A stretch of 64,000 nt of DNA from Raphanus sativus (lineage: Eukaryota; Streptophyta; Magnoliopsida; Brassicales; Brassicaceae), in NCBI RefSeq assembly GCF_000801105.2, contig NC_079512.1:27421848-27485847 (forward strand), read 5' to 3'. Position numbers and translations under genes: made by a program. Under the pieces are notes generated by a model. That model searched no databases and was not told the origin of the DNA. It saw only the letters and a program-made list of their open reading frames with translations. Of the stretch, positions 52,278 to 63,649 are shown piece after piece; the first letter of the stretch is position 1, and each line of letters starts with the position of its first letter.

Positions 52278-54190
52278 ACTCACTCCTTGACCAGTCCACT
52301 CCGCCGCCTTATTTTTCAAGGTAAAATCGGTTTAACAAGTTTCCAATAAGTTAACGCTGCGTAAATTGGTCTCTGATTTCATTTAAACGAATATAGTCTT
52401 TGTTTGAGAGACAGTTTGTCGTGAGTTTCTTCTGTTTTGCTCCTGCACTTAAAAACAAAAACCCTAAGGATGTGCTGGAAGTCCTAGTTATCTTCATCTC
52501 ACGCCGTTATTGATTGGTTTCTTGCAGATTGAAATGACGCCGTGTCTAATCTTTTGTTTTGGTTGGTCGCATGAAGTAAAGAAGGAAAGCAGTCTGTGCA
52601 GAAGGATCAAGGTTTGATAAGGACTCCATTCCTCCCATTTGTGTACGTTTTTTTGGAGTTTTGTGTATGTTTACACAATTTGGGAGTCAAAAATGTTTTT
52701 AGGGGTATTTTAGTGTACAAAACTCAAGAAGGATGTTTCTTTTTGTCTGTACCGGTTTGCTCTTGACATGTTTCTATGAAGTGAAGTGAAACAATATTAT
52801 TATCCTTCTTGTCTCTCTCAAAGTATATATGATTTGAAGAATGAAGCAAAAAGAGATATTGGGTTATTTAAGTAGCAAGAAAAAACAGATGAGCAAAAGA
52901 ACCGTAGATAAATAAAAAAAGACAAATATAAGACAATGGAGAATTCATAGAAGCAAACAGTGCACATAAAATGGTTGTTGGCAGGAACTGGTGTATTTGT
53001 ATTTGGTTATTAGCCTTTTTGTGTTAATCTTGATAAAGTTTTTACTACACAAAAGGTTTACAATTAGTGAGTGTTCTTTTACAAACACTAGACAGTAGAC
53101 ATCCATGCTTTACAGTTTACACAGTTAAAAGTAAAAAGCCTAAACACTTGGACATTCTAGACAGGGCTTTGATTGATCAAAGAAAAAAAAAAGACAGGGC
53201 TTTGTAAAGGCCCAAACTTGTGCTCAGCCAGAGCTCTAACCATTGTGGTCCGAAAAGAGACTATTCTGAGCAGCCATTGATTTGCTTCCTCTCGTCACGT
53301 TCTCTTGTTTTTGGGGGGTTATTTTCTTCTACGCTCACCATCAAAGACAGGATCGTCAATTGCCTTGCCTACCCCTCTCTCTCTCTCTCTCTCTAGGTAC
53401 TTCTTCTCTTCCCCCAATTATTACATTTTTTTTCTTACCAAATCGATTAGCATTCGAGTCAACTGTGTAAGTACGTTTTCGTTCTTCATCTGTGTTCCCG
53501 AACATGTTTTTTATCCTACAAGTGTACCTGAAACTGTCATCATTGTCTCGTTCAAAAACTGCGCTTTGATATTTAGATTTGTAGCCGATCTTTGTTTGTT
53601 TCTTTCGTTCAGAAACTCTGCCCTTTGATATTTAGATTTGTAGCTGATCTTTGTTTCTTTCGTTGAAATTAGAATTCCTTTTGATTGCGATCTGCGAAAC
53701 CAATGTTCAAATTCTCCGGTTCCTAGTGGTGTTCCATTCTTTGTTTGTTCAAAGTTATATTTAGCTCAAAACAATCTTTCCTGAAATCAAATTGTTTGTT
53801 TTGATCTTAGATGCATCCATGTAATCTCTTACCCCCTATAAAGTGCAATCCTTTTATTTGTTTTTTTTTCTTTTAACAATGTTCAAGAAATTCTCTATTC
53901 GGTTATTATGCTTTTTATAAGTAAATTATTGACCGATTTTCGAAAATGTTCAGGAAAAATCGTTTTGTTTAGGTGTAATTTGCTGCCTAGTCCGATTTTT
54001 AGAACATAATCTCTCGTTACAAAAAAAAAAAACTGACGTTTTGGGTGTCTCTGCTCGAACATAATCTTGTATAATGAATAATGAATACAAAACATTAATG
54101 ATTTTGGGTTTGATTTGGTTTGGTTCATCTTTGTTCTGAGTAATTCATTCTTCAATCTTTGTTTTTTTTTTTGGTTTTAAGATTTTCTTG
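52278..54190. other. Spacer between the SUVH9-like and PRELI genes
   Basis: Contains the SUVH9-like 3' untranslated side (to about 52.8 kb), then AT-rich sequence and the 5' leader side of the PRELI gene (CT repeat at 53382-53394, possible leader exon from about 53.3 kb). No further protein gene is seen. Confidence 0.45.
53549..53664. repeat. Tandem duplication, about 58 bp, in the PRELI gene leader region
   Basis: The block CGTTCA(A/G)AAACT...TTTGATATTTAGATTTGTAG(C)...CTTTGTTTCTTTCGTT occurs twice in tandem with small differences. It probably lies in a 5' leader intron. Confidence 0.7.
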
Positions 54191-55079
54191 ATGGTAAAAG
54201 CATATAAACAAGAGCATGTCTACAAGCATCCGTGGGAGCGGGTGAGTGCTGCCTCCTGGAGGAAGTTTGCTGACCCTGAAAACAAACGCATCCTTTCCCA
54301 TATCCTCGAAGTCGACACCTTGAACCGCAAACTCGACACTGTCACCGGGAAACTCCACACCACCCGTGCACTCACCATTCATGCTCCCGGTCCTTGGTTC
54401 CTTCACCGGATCATAGGCCAGGACATCTGTCACTGTGTTGAATCTACTGTTGTGGATGCCAAATCACGTTCTATGCAGGTTTATCTTCGCCTTCTCTATG
54501 CTTTCTTCTTCTTCCTCCTAGCTTGATTGGAATGAAGCATTTAATAGTTGAGTTGTGACGGGGCATAGACAACCTTAGATTAGCTTTTATATATTGCAGT
54601 AGTGTTGGTGAAACATGGCCTAGTTTGTAAGATGAGAAACTGGTTTTAGTTTCTTGTAATCTGTTTTGACTGAAGCTTGATTTGTCATGATAAAGTTTTT
54701 GTTTCTAGAAGAACAATCATAGAGGAGTATCTATGTTGGCCTAATACATCAGTTAGTAGGCTTGTAAACATGGAGAAAAAAGATGTCTTAAGTTAATGAT
54801 TTCGTTTTCATTCAGCTTACAACAAAGAACATTACTCTCAAAAAGTTCATTGAAGTGGAGGAGAGGATAAGATACGATCCTCATCCAGAAAATCCGTCGG
54901 CCTGGACGGTTTGTAGCCAGGAGACAAGCATTCGAATCAAACCCTTGTCGGCTCTGGCCTCAATGGCTGAGAAAGTTGAGCAGAAGTGCGCCGAGAAGTT
55001 CATGCAAAACAGCGTGAAAGGGCGAGAGGTTATGGAGAGGATTTGTAGGTATATGGAAGCAGAGTCCGCTCCAGTCTGA
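54191..55079 (+). CDS. PRELI/MSF1-like mitochondrial lipid-transfer protein
   Basis: Two exons, 54191-54478 and 54816-55079, give 183 residues: 96 codons, intron phase 0, then 87 codons and a stop. The protein starts MVKAYKQEHVYKHPWERVSA, the standard PRELI/MSF1 beginning, and the domain covers nearly the full length (SILEVDTLNRKL-type strand, RALTIHAPGPWFL, then a C-terminal helix EKVEQKCAEKFM). It is probably the ortholog of Arabidopsis At5g13070. By homology with yeast Ups proteins it would move phosphatidic acid or phosphatidylserine in the mitochondrial intermembrane space; this is inferred. It is short, as usual for the family, and undamaged. In Arabidopsis it directly follows ABAP1; here the SUVH9-like gene lies between. 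Confidence 0.93.
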
Positions 55080-55914
55080 AGATCCAAACCTATTGTAAGA
55101 TTCCAGTATCTTGGCGTTTGGTATTATTTTTGTAGTAATTCAAGAGGACTACATGTTGGAGTCATGGTAGTAATAAAATCTATGAGACAGTTAAGATCAA
55201 GTTGCTGTTTCTTTTTTTTTTCAGCTACTTCTCTGGTTTGTGTTAGCAACGAATGTTGTTGAGCAGAGAAGCTTTTTATCCAATTTTGATTTTAAGTCAT
55301 CTGATCCAGTTGGGCCTGACCCAGTCTACACCCTTCAAACAAATTATAATTCAACCACTAACTAAAAGCCCTAATTTATCGATATATACTGTGCACATTA
55401 TAGATTATTGCCATATTGTCCCTCTCAACTGACCGGGAAACCGTCTGATGTTTTATTTAAAAAAGGAGAAAAGGCGACTGTTCATTTTACTTCGTGGTCG
55501 TTTGATTTTCACCCAATTAAATACATTATTTTATTTTACTTCTTTCTTGGATACGGTGAATAGTATCGTCTTCTTCACACAACTTCATCATCTCCGTCTA
55601 CCATTATCAAAACTCGTCGGATCCCATTCTCTGTTCTTCACCAAAAATTTCTTCCATCGCTTCTCGCAGTTCCGTACAGTGGTGTCAAACCCAGATTTAG
55701 TTAAAAGCGGATTTACACATTACAACGGGCTACTCGTCACCGTTATCAAGTAAGCTCGCATCTACTTCTTTATACGACTGAAATTTGTTGGGGTTTACAA
55801 CCTATATGACAGTCAATTTTGTTGTACGGTACTTGATTGTTTTCATTTTTGACTTAGCGGTTTCATGGTTTTAACCAACCACATATACTCATCTACTTAG
55901 GATCTTAGGTTTCG

Positions 55915-55989
55915 ATTTACCTTCTCCCCTGCACAGGTTATCAAATAAATTTTGTTTAAGAATTTACCTTCTCCCCTGCACAGGTTATC
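55915..55989. repeat. Direct repeat, two 28-bp copies
   Basis: ATTTACCTTCTCCCCTGCAC and the following AGGTTATC occur at 55915-55942 and 55962-55989 without mismatch, 47 bp apart. Confidence 0.9.
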
Positions 55990-56756
55990 TATTTCCACAG
56001 ATTACACCAACTAACACGATGACCATAATATACTACATACCATAGAATAGTATGTTATAAGGTGAGGAGCATCCTCAATTATGAAATCTTTTCATTCTTC
56101 TAATTTTTCAGGGGGTTGTACTTTAGTATATCAGATGTTATAGTATTAAATATATGGAGAATCTTGGTCACTTCATATGCGGTCAAAACAGTAGACCGTA
56201 TGCGGTTAGGAATGGGTGTGACGTGGTTAATTTTCTTCCCTCAAATCTGTACAGTGCACGGTAAATACAAACCATATTTATTTGGATTTACGTGGACTTA
56301 CCTTTTCTCTTTCACCGTCTACTTATTTGTCGCAGGGTTATAACCGGAGGAAAGTAGGCACAATTGTTAGTTTCTTAATTCAGTCAAAATCAATACTCTG
56401 CACCTAATTAACTTGTCAAACTTAGATATCTCGCAAATAAGCCTTTTTCTTTATTGCAAAAGAAAAATATACATAACATGTATCATAACAAAAACCAGTA
56501 CATATAAATAGCGTAAAATATGGTTGAACTAAAAAAAAAAGAAGGTAAAATATATCATATGATACATTTTTATTAGCACCCAGATATAACGAACTATTCA
56601 TTAAAGAAATATATTTAAATGAAAAATCAGAAACTGATAAATATCAGTTAAAATGACTAATCAAAATTACATATTTAATGAAATATGGCTTTAGAAATAT
56701 CAGTAAAAAAGTAGAAGATTTTATATCTATGAATTAAGTTTAAGAAAATTTTGTAA

Positions 56757-56851
56757 TTTAGATTACTTAGTTCCATATGTATATATGTTAATCATTTTTG
56801 ACATCACTTATGTAATGTTATTTAGATTACTTAGTTCCATATGTATATATG
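56757..56851. repeat. Direct repeat, two 31-bp copies
   Basis: TTTAGATTACTTAGTTCCAT and the following ATGTATATATG occur at 56757-56787 and 56821-56851 without mismatch. Confidence 0.9.
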
Positions 56852-57268
56852 ATTGAATATATCTTCTAGCTTTATTCTTATGACTATTTATTATAGTTTA
56901 AACACATTGTAAAATGTTAATATTCTTATTAACTTGTACATTGAAACAACTATACTAGAACTTGTATAATAGAACTTTCAATTTGAAAATACTTTATAAA
57001 TCTCATATTTTAACCCTTTATATGTGAAATGTTATATAAATGGTCATAGTCAAACTATTGAAACAAAAGAGTGTGGTCAAAGACAATTTACCATAAAATA
57101 AAGTCAAAGGTACATTTTGTTAATAGCTTAAAATTCTATCTCACATATACAGTATAATTTTAAACTTTACAATACTAGCAATAAATACTTTTTACACTAT
57201 CTTTTTTTGACTGAATACTTCTTATACTATCTTATGGTGTTGCATTGCTTTTTTTTTCTTTTGTAACC

Positions 57269-58147
57269 ATGGCTTCTTCTTCTCACGCCCGTCCTAAGAA
57301 ACCTCTGCTAGTGATCGGAAGCATGACCAATTCCCGCAGTCGTCACCCTAAACCAGCCGGTTCAACTTCCGGTTACTCCTCCAATTCTGGACTGAAGAGA
57401 GATTCAAGAAACTATGATGACCGTCGTTATAATAACCTGCCTCCCAAGAAATCGATGGTTAACTCTAACAAGGGTAACAAAATTATGGTTGTGGAACTGG
57501 ATGCTCCGAAGCTTTCTAGACAGTTTTGGAAAGCAGAAGATGAGGAGCCAATGCCTCGCTATTGTAATCAGATCTGACACTTCTTATAATTCGGTTAATA
57601 TATAGATAACTTGAGATCTTGCATTTTCGTAATCCTGATTGTTATGTTTCGATAGGTAGGAGTGATGCTGAGGTCAGGGTTCATACACAGTTTCTTCATG
57701 CCAACGCCACAATCCACAAGTCGGCGCTTGGAGCTTCGGCTGAACTTCGAGACAATTCTCTAGAGGAGGTATGTCCATATGCTATAATACACAATCTTCC
57801 TTAGTCAATTTGTTAGGGTGCATTAGTCAATGATGGGTCTATTACATAGAGACTTTGAAATTAATGCAAACACGGATGTTCGATGCGTTGAATTAACTTG
57901 ATAATTAGTTTGGCTCTTGTATAACAAAAACTATTTGATCAATTTGATAGGTTTGTAATGAATGGGGCCACTTATCTTTGTACTAACTTTTGTTGTAGTA
58001 TTTGAGCTTCTAATAATAAATCTATCTGCAACATAGGATGTTACACAATCAAGAGCTGTTGATACAATACCTGACATGGGGCTTGAGAACGGGAATCATG
58101 GACATGATATAAGGTTTACTCTCTCAAATAAAAACAACAATAAAAAA

Positions 58148-58194
<47 letters not shown>

Positions 58195-59128
58195 ACAAAA
58201 ATGTTTGACAAAAAAAGATAATAAATAATGTTGTTAACTGCCAACAATAGCATTTCAATTGACATTTGCTCCTTCTAGTTTCAGCGAAACAGTGTCATGT
58301 AATGCAGCAGGCGAGTTGCAGAAGGTGAAAGAAGAACTAGCAAAACATGTGGCTAAGTTGCAGAGACAAAAAAGACAGCTTGAGTCGCAAGTAAACCTCT
58401 TTCTTCTTATATATTTTTCTTTTTTTTTATTGAGTATATTTTGGCTTATATATAGTAGACTTAAACTGTTTAAAATGAACCAGCTCAAAGAGTCTAAATG
58501 TACAATTCAAGATTTGGAGAAGACGCATAAGTTAAAAGATCACTCAGAAAAACTGGTGGCTGAGTTGATTAACCAGCTCAAACACTCAACAGCTAAGATT
58601 AAAAATTTAGAGAAGATGCACAATGTAAAAGAAGATGAATCAGCAAAAGTAGTGGCTGAGTTGCAGAAACAGAATGCACTGCTTAAGGAGGAATCGAAGA
58701 AGGTAAAAGATGAATCGACAAAACTGGTGGCGAAGCTGCAGAGACAGAAAGCACTTCTTGAGATCCAATCAGAGAAGGTAGAATATATATGTTGAATATG
58801 AATCGCAATATGGTTTTTTGGTATCATAGATTTAATTGTTTGATATGAACCAGCTAAAACAGTCTGAAGCTAAGAATCAAGATCTGGAGTATAAGTTAAA
58901 GAATGCAGCGGAGGATTTCTTTCAAGAAAGAGCCAACAGAGATAGTACTGAGCATGACTTGAGGAACAAACTACGGGTTAGTCCTTCTTTACCAAAAAAA
59001 AAACATCACTACTTTGTTATTAGCTCCATGCATACTCACACATCATTTTGGTAATGCTATAGGAAGCTTTATCTACCATCCATACGCTAACATCAAAAGT
59101 GAATCGTCTGGAAGCTGAAAAACCCTAA
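57269..59128 (+). CDS. Truncated MORC-like protein: MORC N-terminus joined to coiled coil
   Basis: Seven exons join in one frame to 359 residues: 57269-57563, 57656-57768, 58037-58113, 58279-58390, 58484-58777, 58854-58976, 59063-59128. Residues 80-136 carry the MORC pattern: LDAPKLSRQFWKA, then VRVHTQFLHANATIHKSALG and the GHKL N-box region AELRDNSLEE (Glu128, Asp131 and Asn132 kept). The next exon begins DVTQSRAVDTIPDMG, and residues from about 163 to the end form a heptad-rich Lys/Glu/Leu coiled coil (VAKLQRQK, LEKMHNVKEDES, LLKEESKKVKDES). The remaining ATPase motifs, lid and S5 domain, roughly 300 residues in ordinary plant MORCs, are missing. The 268-bp intron between exons 2 and 3 cannot hold them. 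Collinearity points to Arabidopsis MORC5 (At5g13130), which also precedes the Ole e 1-like gene. ATPase activity is not expected; a dimerising or dominant-interfering role, or a decaying gene, are open options. Confidence 0.75.
58148..58192. repeat. (AAT)n microsatellite
   Basis: About 15 AAT units in intron 3 of the MORC-like gene. Confidence 0.95.
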
Positions 59129-59472
59129 TTGTAAGAAGAAGATGATAACATGCATATGCATTGGTAAGCTCAGGTTTTAAAACTCATTTCTAGGGTTATA
59201 AGTGCTGTACAACAATTTATATAATATCCTTTAGCTGAAATGTACATTCATTTAACTTGAGTGGAAGACTTTACTTTATATAAAAATCTTGATTGAACAA
59301 AAGTCCATCAAAACCAAATCTTTAGGTTCTGTAATGGAAGAGTAATTTACATATTAATAAGTAAATCAATCACACACAAACGCAAGCAAAGGAGATCACC
59401 AAAAAAAACATAGAGAAGCAGAAAGCCAAAACAGAGAGAAGAAGAAAGCCAAATCTGGAGGTAAAATGATCC
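59129..59472. other. 3' flanks of the convergent MORC-like and Ole e 1-like genes
   Basis: The spacer is 344 bp with A-rich tracts and no gene. Confidence 0.5.
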
Positions 59473-60598
59473 CTAAGAATTGTGATCACTGGGAGGGAAA
59501 CGTGGAAGATAAGGTATCCAAGTGGTGGGATCTTTCCAGTCAAACGCGGGCAATGCTGGATTAGGGTTTGCTAAAGGAAGAAAAGGGAAAGGAAAGGAAG
59601 GAAGAGGAGGCAGAGTAGGCAACGGTGGGAGAGTGGAGTACGGCCAAGGGAACCAGTACGGTGGCATGTAAGGCCAGAAGAACTTGGAGTCTCTAAACTT
59701 CTTCTCCACCTTCTCTTCCTCCTTCTCTCGCCCGTGATGTTGTCTCTTTCCGCCGCTGCAAAGTGTGGCGTTTTTGTGAGATGGTTTGTAGCTGAGTGCG
59801 CTTAAGCTGTAGATACAGACACGATCTTGCTTTGACTTGATGGATACTTCGTTGGTTGCTGTCTGAAAAACAGGGATGTTGCAGCCGATGTTGATGTTGG
59901 AAGGGCTGAGTAGCTTGGCGCTGCACTGAGAAGCTATGGCGATTCCGTCCACGCAATCTATCCCGTCGACGTGAGGGATCTCGAGCTTGTAAACGCCGCT
60001 TCTGTTTGTTGTTCTGTTCACTGATATGTTCACTTCCTCTGTTGTCTTTGGTGAGCTTGCTTTGAATCTACAGTTGACATGTACATCCACTCCTGATAGA
60101 GAAACAGAGACAAGACTTGGTTTACCGGTTTGAATCAAACCGGAATTACATCAAGAAAACCAATTCAAACCGACTAGCCAATCGTAATTAACCAATCCCA
60201 ATGTTCAAGAAATACATAGGATGTGGTTTATGTGCCTTATTGAGATTTTTTGTTTAGGTGGATGCCTAGACCTAGAACGCTTGAATCTATTTTTTTTAAA
60301 GATCGTTTCGTTTAGACTCGATTTTTGTACACAGATTTTTAGAATAATGGTCAAATCCTAAGTAACAAGATAAGTTTATGTAATGTTATTTAAATCAAAG
60401 TCTCTGACCTTGTAAGAAATAGCTTTGTCTTGAGAAAGTGTTGCTTGAACAAGTGTCACAGTAGACAACTCCGACGACTGTGATACTTGATGAAGGATAC
60501 GAGCTTACTTCCCGAGGTGGCCGGTTACGGCCACGGCCAAAAGCTTGATGTGTCAAGCAAGAAGCTAGGAGGAGAAGACAGAGAAGTCGAAAATACAT
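59473..60598 (-). CDS. Pollen Ole e 1-like/extensin-type secreted protein
   Basis: Two exons, 60409-60598 and 59473-60092, give 269 residues, probably the ortholog of Arabidopsis At5g13140. The start at 60598 gives a signal peptide (MYFRLLCLLLLASCLTHQAFG). The Ole e 1 domain follows with its cysteine pattern: VVYCDTC, VNCRF, DGIDCVDGIAIASQC, IGCN, VCIYSLS and TLCSG. A charged HHGREKEEEKVEKKF linker leads to an aromatic/proline-rich tail (WPYMPPYWFPWPY, then LPPLPTLPPLPSFPFPFLP), which suggests cell-wall association. Biochemical function of the family is not settled. Intron 1 carries a GCCTAG-type repeat fragment. No damage is seen. Confidence 0.9.
60250..60355. repeat. Dispersed GCCTAG-type repeat fragment in the Ole e 1-like intron
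   Basis: GGATGCCTAGACCTAGAACG, GTTTAGACTCGATTTTTGTA and GATTTTTAGAAT resemble modules of the fragments in GH127 introns 1 and 9. It lies in the only intron of the gene. Confidence 0.35.
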
Positions 60599-60665
60599 TG
60601 TGGCTAATCTCTTTCACTCTCTCTTTTCTCTCTATAAGTTCTTTTTGATGATAATGTATGCAAGT

Positions 60666-60688
60666 GTATGTGTGTGTGTGTGTGTATG
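60666..60688. repeat. (TG)n microsatellite
   Basis: A short GTGTG run with a few A interruptions, just upstream of the Ole e 1-like gene on its leader or promoter side. Confidence 0.8.
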
Positions 60689-60884
60689 TGATTGCAATAT
60701 ATTCAGTCCGTGATCTAGAATTTTTTGACCCCAACCACTGTTTAACTATAATTCTTTTATTCTATCCACTACCAAACAAAGACATGTGAAGAGCCTTTTT
60801 TGGCTCATTGTGCTGTTACAATGTGAAAAACATTCATGGAGAAGAGATTTGTTTGGTGTCCTTTGGCTTTACCCAAAAGAACCT

Positions 60885-62019
60885 TGATGTAGCGGAAGCC
60901 TTAAAGATAGAACTAGAGATCCGTTGATTCTTAGAATACCCGGAAAACTAGGATAATCACAAAGATCTTATTTAGTCTAAGAATGCCTAAGATCAATGTC
61001 TTCTTAAATTCGTTGAGATCACCAATGATCTACCGAAAACAAGGAACAACAAAGAGAAAACTCTTAACTTTTATTAATCAAATCATAACTGAATACAACC
61101 ATAAGCCAAGACGGCTATATATATAAAACCATAAAACCCTAAAATATTAAAGATAATTATCTAAAATAATTAATAAAAACAATAATAAGATATTTGGAAT
61201 ATTTCCAAATATCTATCTACATCATTCTCTCCGGGTTGGAGAAGATTCGTCCTCGAATCTTGTTCATAGTCTTTGAATCCATCTTGTTTTCCAAGAAAAA
61301 CTCTTCCTCGAATCTTCAATAGCATGTTTTGCACGACTTTTGCACGGATCTGTTTATAACATGAATATTCACAAATCCGTTTTTGCACAAACTTTGCACG
61401 CAGTAGATCATGCACGAAATCTTCATCAACACAATTTCGCCCTATTTTTGCACGGCTCTGATTTTCAAAAGATCCCTCTTTGAAGACAAACTCAATAACT
61501 TGAACATCATCTTCATACACGTCGTAGATCGGATCACCATAAATATCTCGACAGATCTCATGTTTCTCTTCTCTCTCAACAAAAGGACTTTCGCCCCGGA
61601 TATGATAGATGCTAATACTCACCATGACATCCAGAATCGTTCTTCGATTGAGAAACCAAAGAAACGCGGCTCTGATACCAACTGATGTAGCGGAAGCCTT
61701 AAGAATAGAACTAGAGATCCGTTTATTCTAAGAATACCCGGATAACTAGGATAATCACAATGATCTTATTTAGTCTAAGAATGCCTAAGATCAATGTCTT
61801 CTTAAATTCGTTGAGATCACCAATGATCTACCGAAAACAAGGAACAAAAGAGAAAACTCTCAACTTTATTAATCAATCAAAAACTGAATACAACCATAAG
61901 CCAAGACGGCTATATATATAAAACCATAAAACCCTAAAATATTAAAGATAATTATCTAAAATAATTAATAAAAACAATAATAAAATATTTGGAATATTTC
62001 CAAATATCTATCTACATCA
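60885..62019 (-). mobile_element. Small LTR retroelement, complete (copy A)
   Basis: Two LTRs of 340 and 337 bp (60885-61224 and 61683-62019) enclose a 458-bp interior. Each LTR is bounded by the 8-bp inverted ends TGATGTAG...CTACATCA. Read on the minus strand, the primer binding site TTGGTATCAGAGCC next to the 5' LTR matches initiator-Met tRNA, and a purine tract (CCGGAGAGAA) precedes the 3' LTR. The 1.1-kb size fits a TRIM-like or otherwise miniaturised Ty-type element. No protease, reverse transcriptase or integrase is encoded. Confidence 0.9.
61170..61625 (-). CDS. Short open frame inside LTR element copy A
   Basis: The 151-codon frame starts MVSISIYHIRGESPFVEREE soon after the primer binding site and runs through the interior into the LTR. 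The segment DSRTNLLQPGENDV near its end is of the kind found at the end of polyproteins in plant Ty3-type elements, just before the polypurine tract. The rest is unrecognised. The inverted copy at 62913-63389 keeps the same frame with few changes, which could reflect recent duplication alone. Function is unknown. Confidence 0.45.
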   Translation of the reverse strand: MVSISIYHIRGESPFVEREEKHEICRDIYGDPIYDVYEDDVQVIEFVFKEGSFENQSRAKIGRNCVDEDFVHDLLRAKFVQKRICEYSCYKQIRAKVVQNMLLKIRGRVFLGKQDGFKDYEQDSRTNLLQPGENDVDRYLEIFQISYYCFY

Positions 62020-62538
62020 TTATGTAGCGGAAGCCTTAAAAATAGAACTAGAGATCCGTTGATTCTGAGAATACCCGGAAAACTAGGATAAATCACAAAG
62101 ATCTTATTTAGTCTAAGAATACCTAAGATCAATGTCTTCTTAAATTCGTTGAGATCACCAATGATCTACCGAAAACAAGGAACAAAGAGAAAACTCTCAA
62201 TTTTATTAATCATATCATAAACTCCTAAACTGAATACAAACTTTAGCCTAGATGGCTATATATAATAAAACCATAAAATCCTAGAATAATAAAGATAATT
62301 ATCAAAATAACTAATAAAATAAATAATAAATATTTGAAAATATTCCAAATATTTATCTACATCATTCTCTCCGGATTGGAAAGATTCGTCCTCGAATCTT
62401 AACCGTGGTCTTCAACTTCAAAATCTTCAAGATTTAAAATCTTCACGTGACTCCTTAATTTTTTTCGACTCTTCCAACAATAATGTTCTTCATATAACTT
62501 CATCAGTGCAAATAGATTTCTCAAATTGACGTGCTCCA
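62020..62538 (-). mobile_element. Partial LTR element (copy B), abutting copy A
   Basis: A 345-bp LTR (62020-62364, first bases TTATGTAG instead of TGATGTAG) follows the LTR of copy A with no spacer and in the same orientation. About 174 bp of interior follow (CTCTCCGGATTGGAAAG, then sequence unlike copies A and C) before an abrupt switch at about 62538 to an oppositely oriented LTR. Confidence 0.75.
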
Positions 62539-63649
62539 TATTCCAAATATCTTATTATTGTTTTTATTAATTATTTTAGATAATTATCTTTAATATTTTA
62601 GGGTTTTATGGTTTTATATATATAGCCGTCTTGGCTTATGGTTGTATTCAGTTATGATTTGATTAATAAAAGTTAAGAGTTTTCTCTTTGTTGTTCCTTG
62701 TTTTCGGTAGATCATTGGTGATCTCAACGAATTTAAGAAGACATTGATCTTAGGCATTCTTAGACTAAATAAGATCTTTGTGATTATCCTAATTTTCCGG
62801 GTATTCTAAGAATCAACGGATCTCTAGTTCTATCTTTAAGGCTTCCGTTACATCAGGTGGTATCAGAGCCAGGTTTCTTTGGTTTCTCAATCGAAGAACG
62901 ATTCTGGATGTCATGGTGAGTATTAGCATCTATCCTATCCGGGGCGAAAGTCCTTTTGTTGAGAGAGAAGAGAACCATGAGATCTATCGAGAGATTTATG
63001 GTGATCCGATCTACGACGTGTATGAAGATGGTGTTCAAGTTATTGAGTTTGTCTTCAAAGAGGGATCTTTTGAAAATCAGAGCCGTGCAAAAATAGGACG
63101 AAATTGTGTTGATGAAGATTTCGTGCATGATCTACTGCGTGCAAAGTTTGTGCAAAAACGGATTTGTGAATATTCATGTTATAAACAGATCCGTGCAAAA
63201 GTCGTGCAAAACATGCTATTGAAGATTCGAGGAAGAGTTTTTCTTGGAAAACAAAATAGATTCAAAGACTACAAACAAGATTCGAGGACGAATCTTCTCC
63301 AACCCGGAGAGAATGATGTAGATAGATATTGGAAATATTCCAATATTTTATTATTGTTTTTATTAATTATTTTAGATAATTATCTTTAATATTTTAGGGT
63401 TTTATGGTTTTATATATATAGCCGTCTTGGCTTATGGTTGTATTCAGTTTTTGATTGATTAATAAAGTTGAGAGTTTTTCTCTTTTGTTCCTTGTTTTCG
63501 GTAGATCATTGGTGATCTCAACGAATTTAAGAAGACATTGATCTTAGGCATTCTTAGACTAAATAAGATCATTGTGATTATCCTAGTTATCCGGGTATTC
63601 TTAGAATAAACGGATCTCTAGTTCTATTCTTAAGGCTTCCGCTACATCA
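62539..63649 (+). mobile_element. Small LTR retroelement, 5'-truncated (copy C)
   Basis: Plus-oriented and nearly a mirror image of copy A. The 5' LTR lacks its first roughly 20 bp (about 62539-62855). The primer binding site GGTGGTATCAGAGCC is at 62856-62870, the interior runs to 63313, and the complete 336-bp 3' LTR spans 63314-63649 (TGATGTAG...CTACATCA). The bases AACCT after it repeat those before copy A. Confidence 0.88.
62913..63389 (+). CDS. Short open frame inside LTR element copy C
   Basis: A 158-codon frame starting MVSISIYPIRGESPFVEREE, homologous along its length to the frame in copy A (61170-61625). The reading frame extends into the 3' LTR, as in copy A. No catalytic motif was recognised. 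Confidence 0.45.
   Translation: MVSISIYPIRGESPFVEREENHEIYREIYGDPIYDVYEDGVQVIEFVFKEGSFENQSRAKIGRNCVDEDFVHDLLRAKFVQKRICEYSCYKQIRAKVVQNMLLKIRGRVFLGKQNRFKDYKQDSRTNLLQPGENDVDRYWKYSNILLLFLLIILDNYL

Larger units (their letters stand above)
55080..57268. other. Spacer between PRELI and MORC-like genes, no gene seen
   Basis: About 2.2 kb, AT-rich in its second half. Holds two local direct repeats described separately. The genes expected from Arabidopsis collinearity (WRKY75 to CYP20-2 region) are not recognisable here. Confidence 0.45.

Noticed and set aside
55448..56343. Short Phe/Leu-rich frames between the PRELI and MORC-like genes
   Set aside because: AT-rich by-products without domain, conserved start or splice signals.
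60885..63649. Cassandra-type TRIM
   Set aside because: No 5S rRNA-like internal promoter (boxes A/C) was recognisable in the LTRs, which are also longer and bounded by TGATGTAG/CTACATCA.
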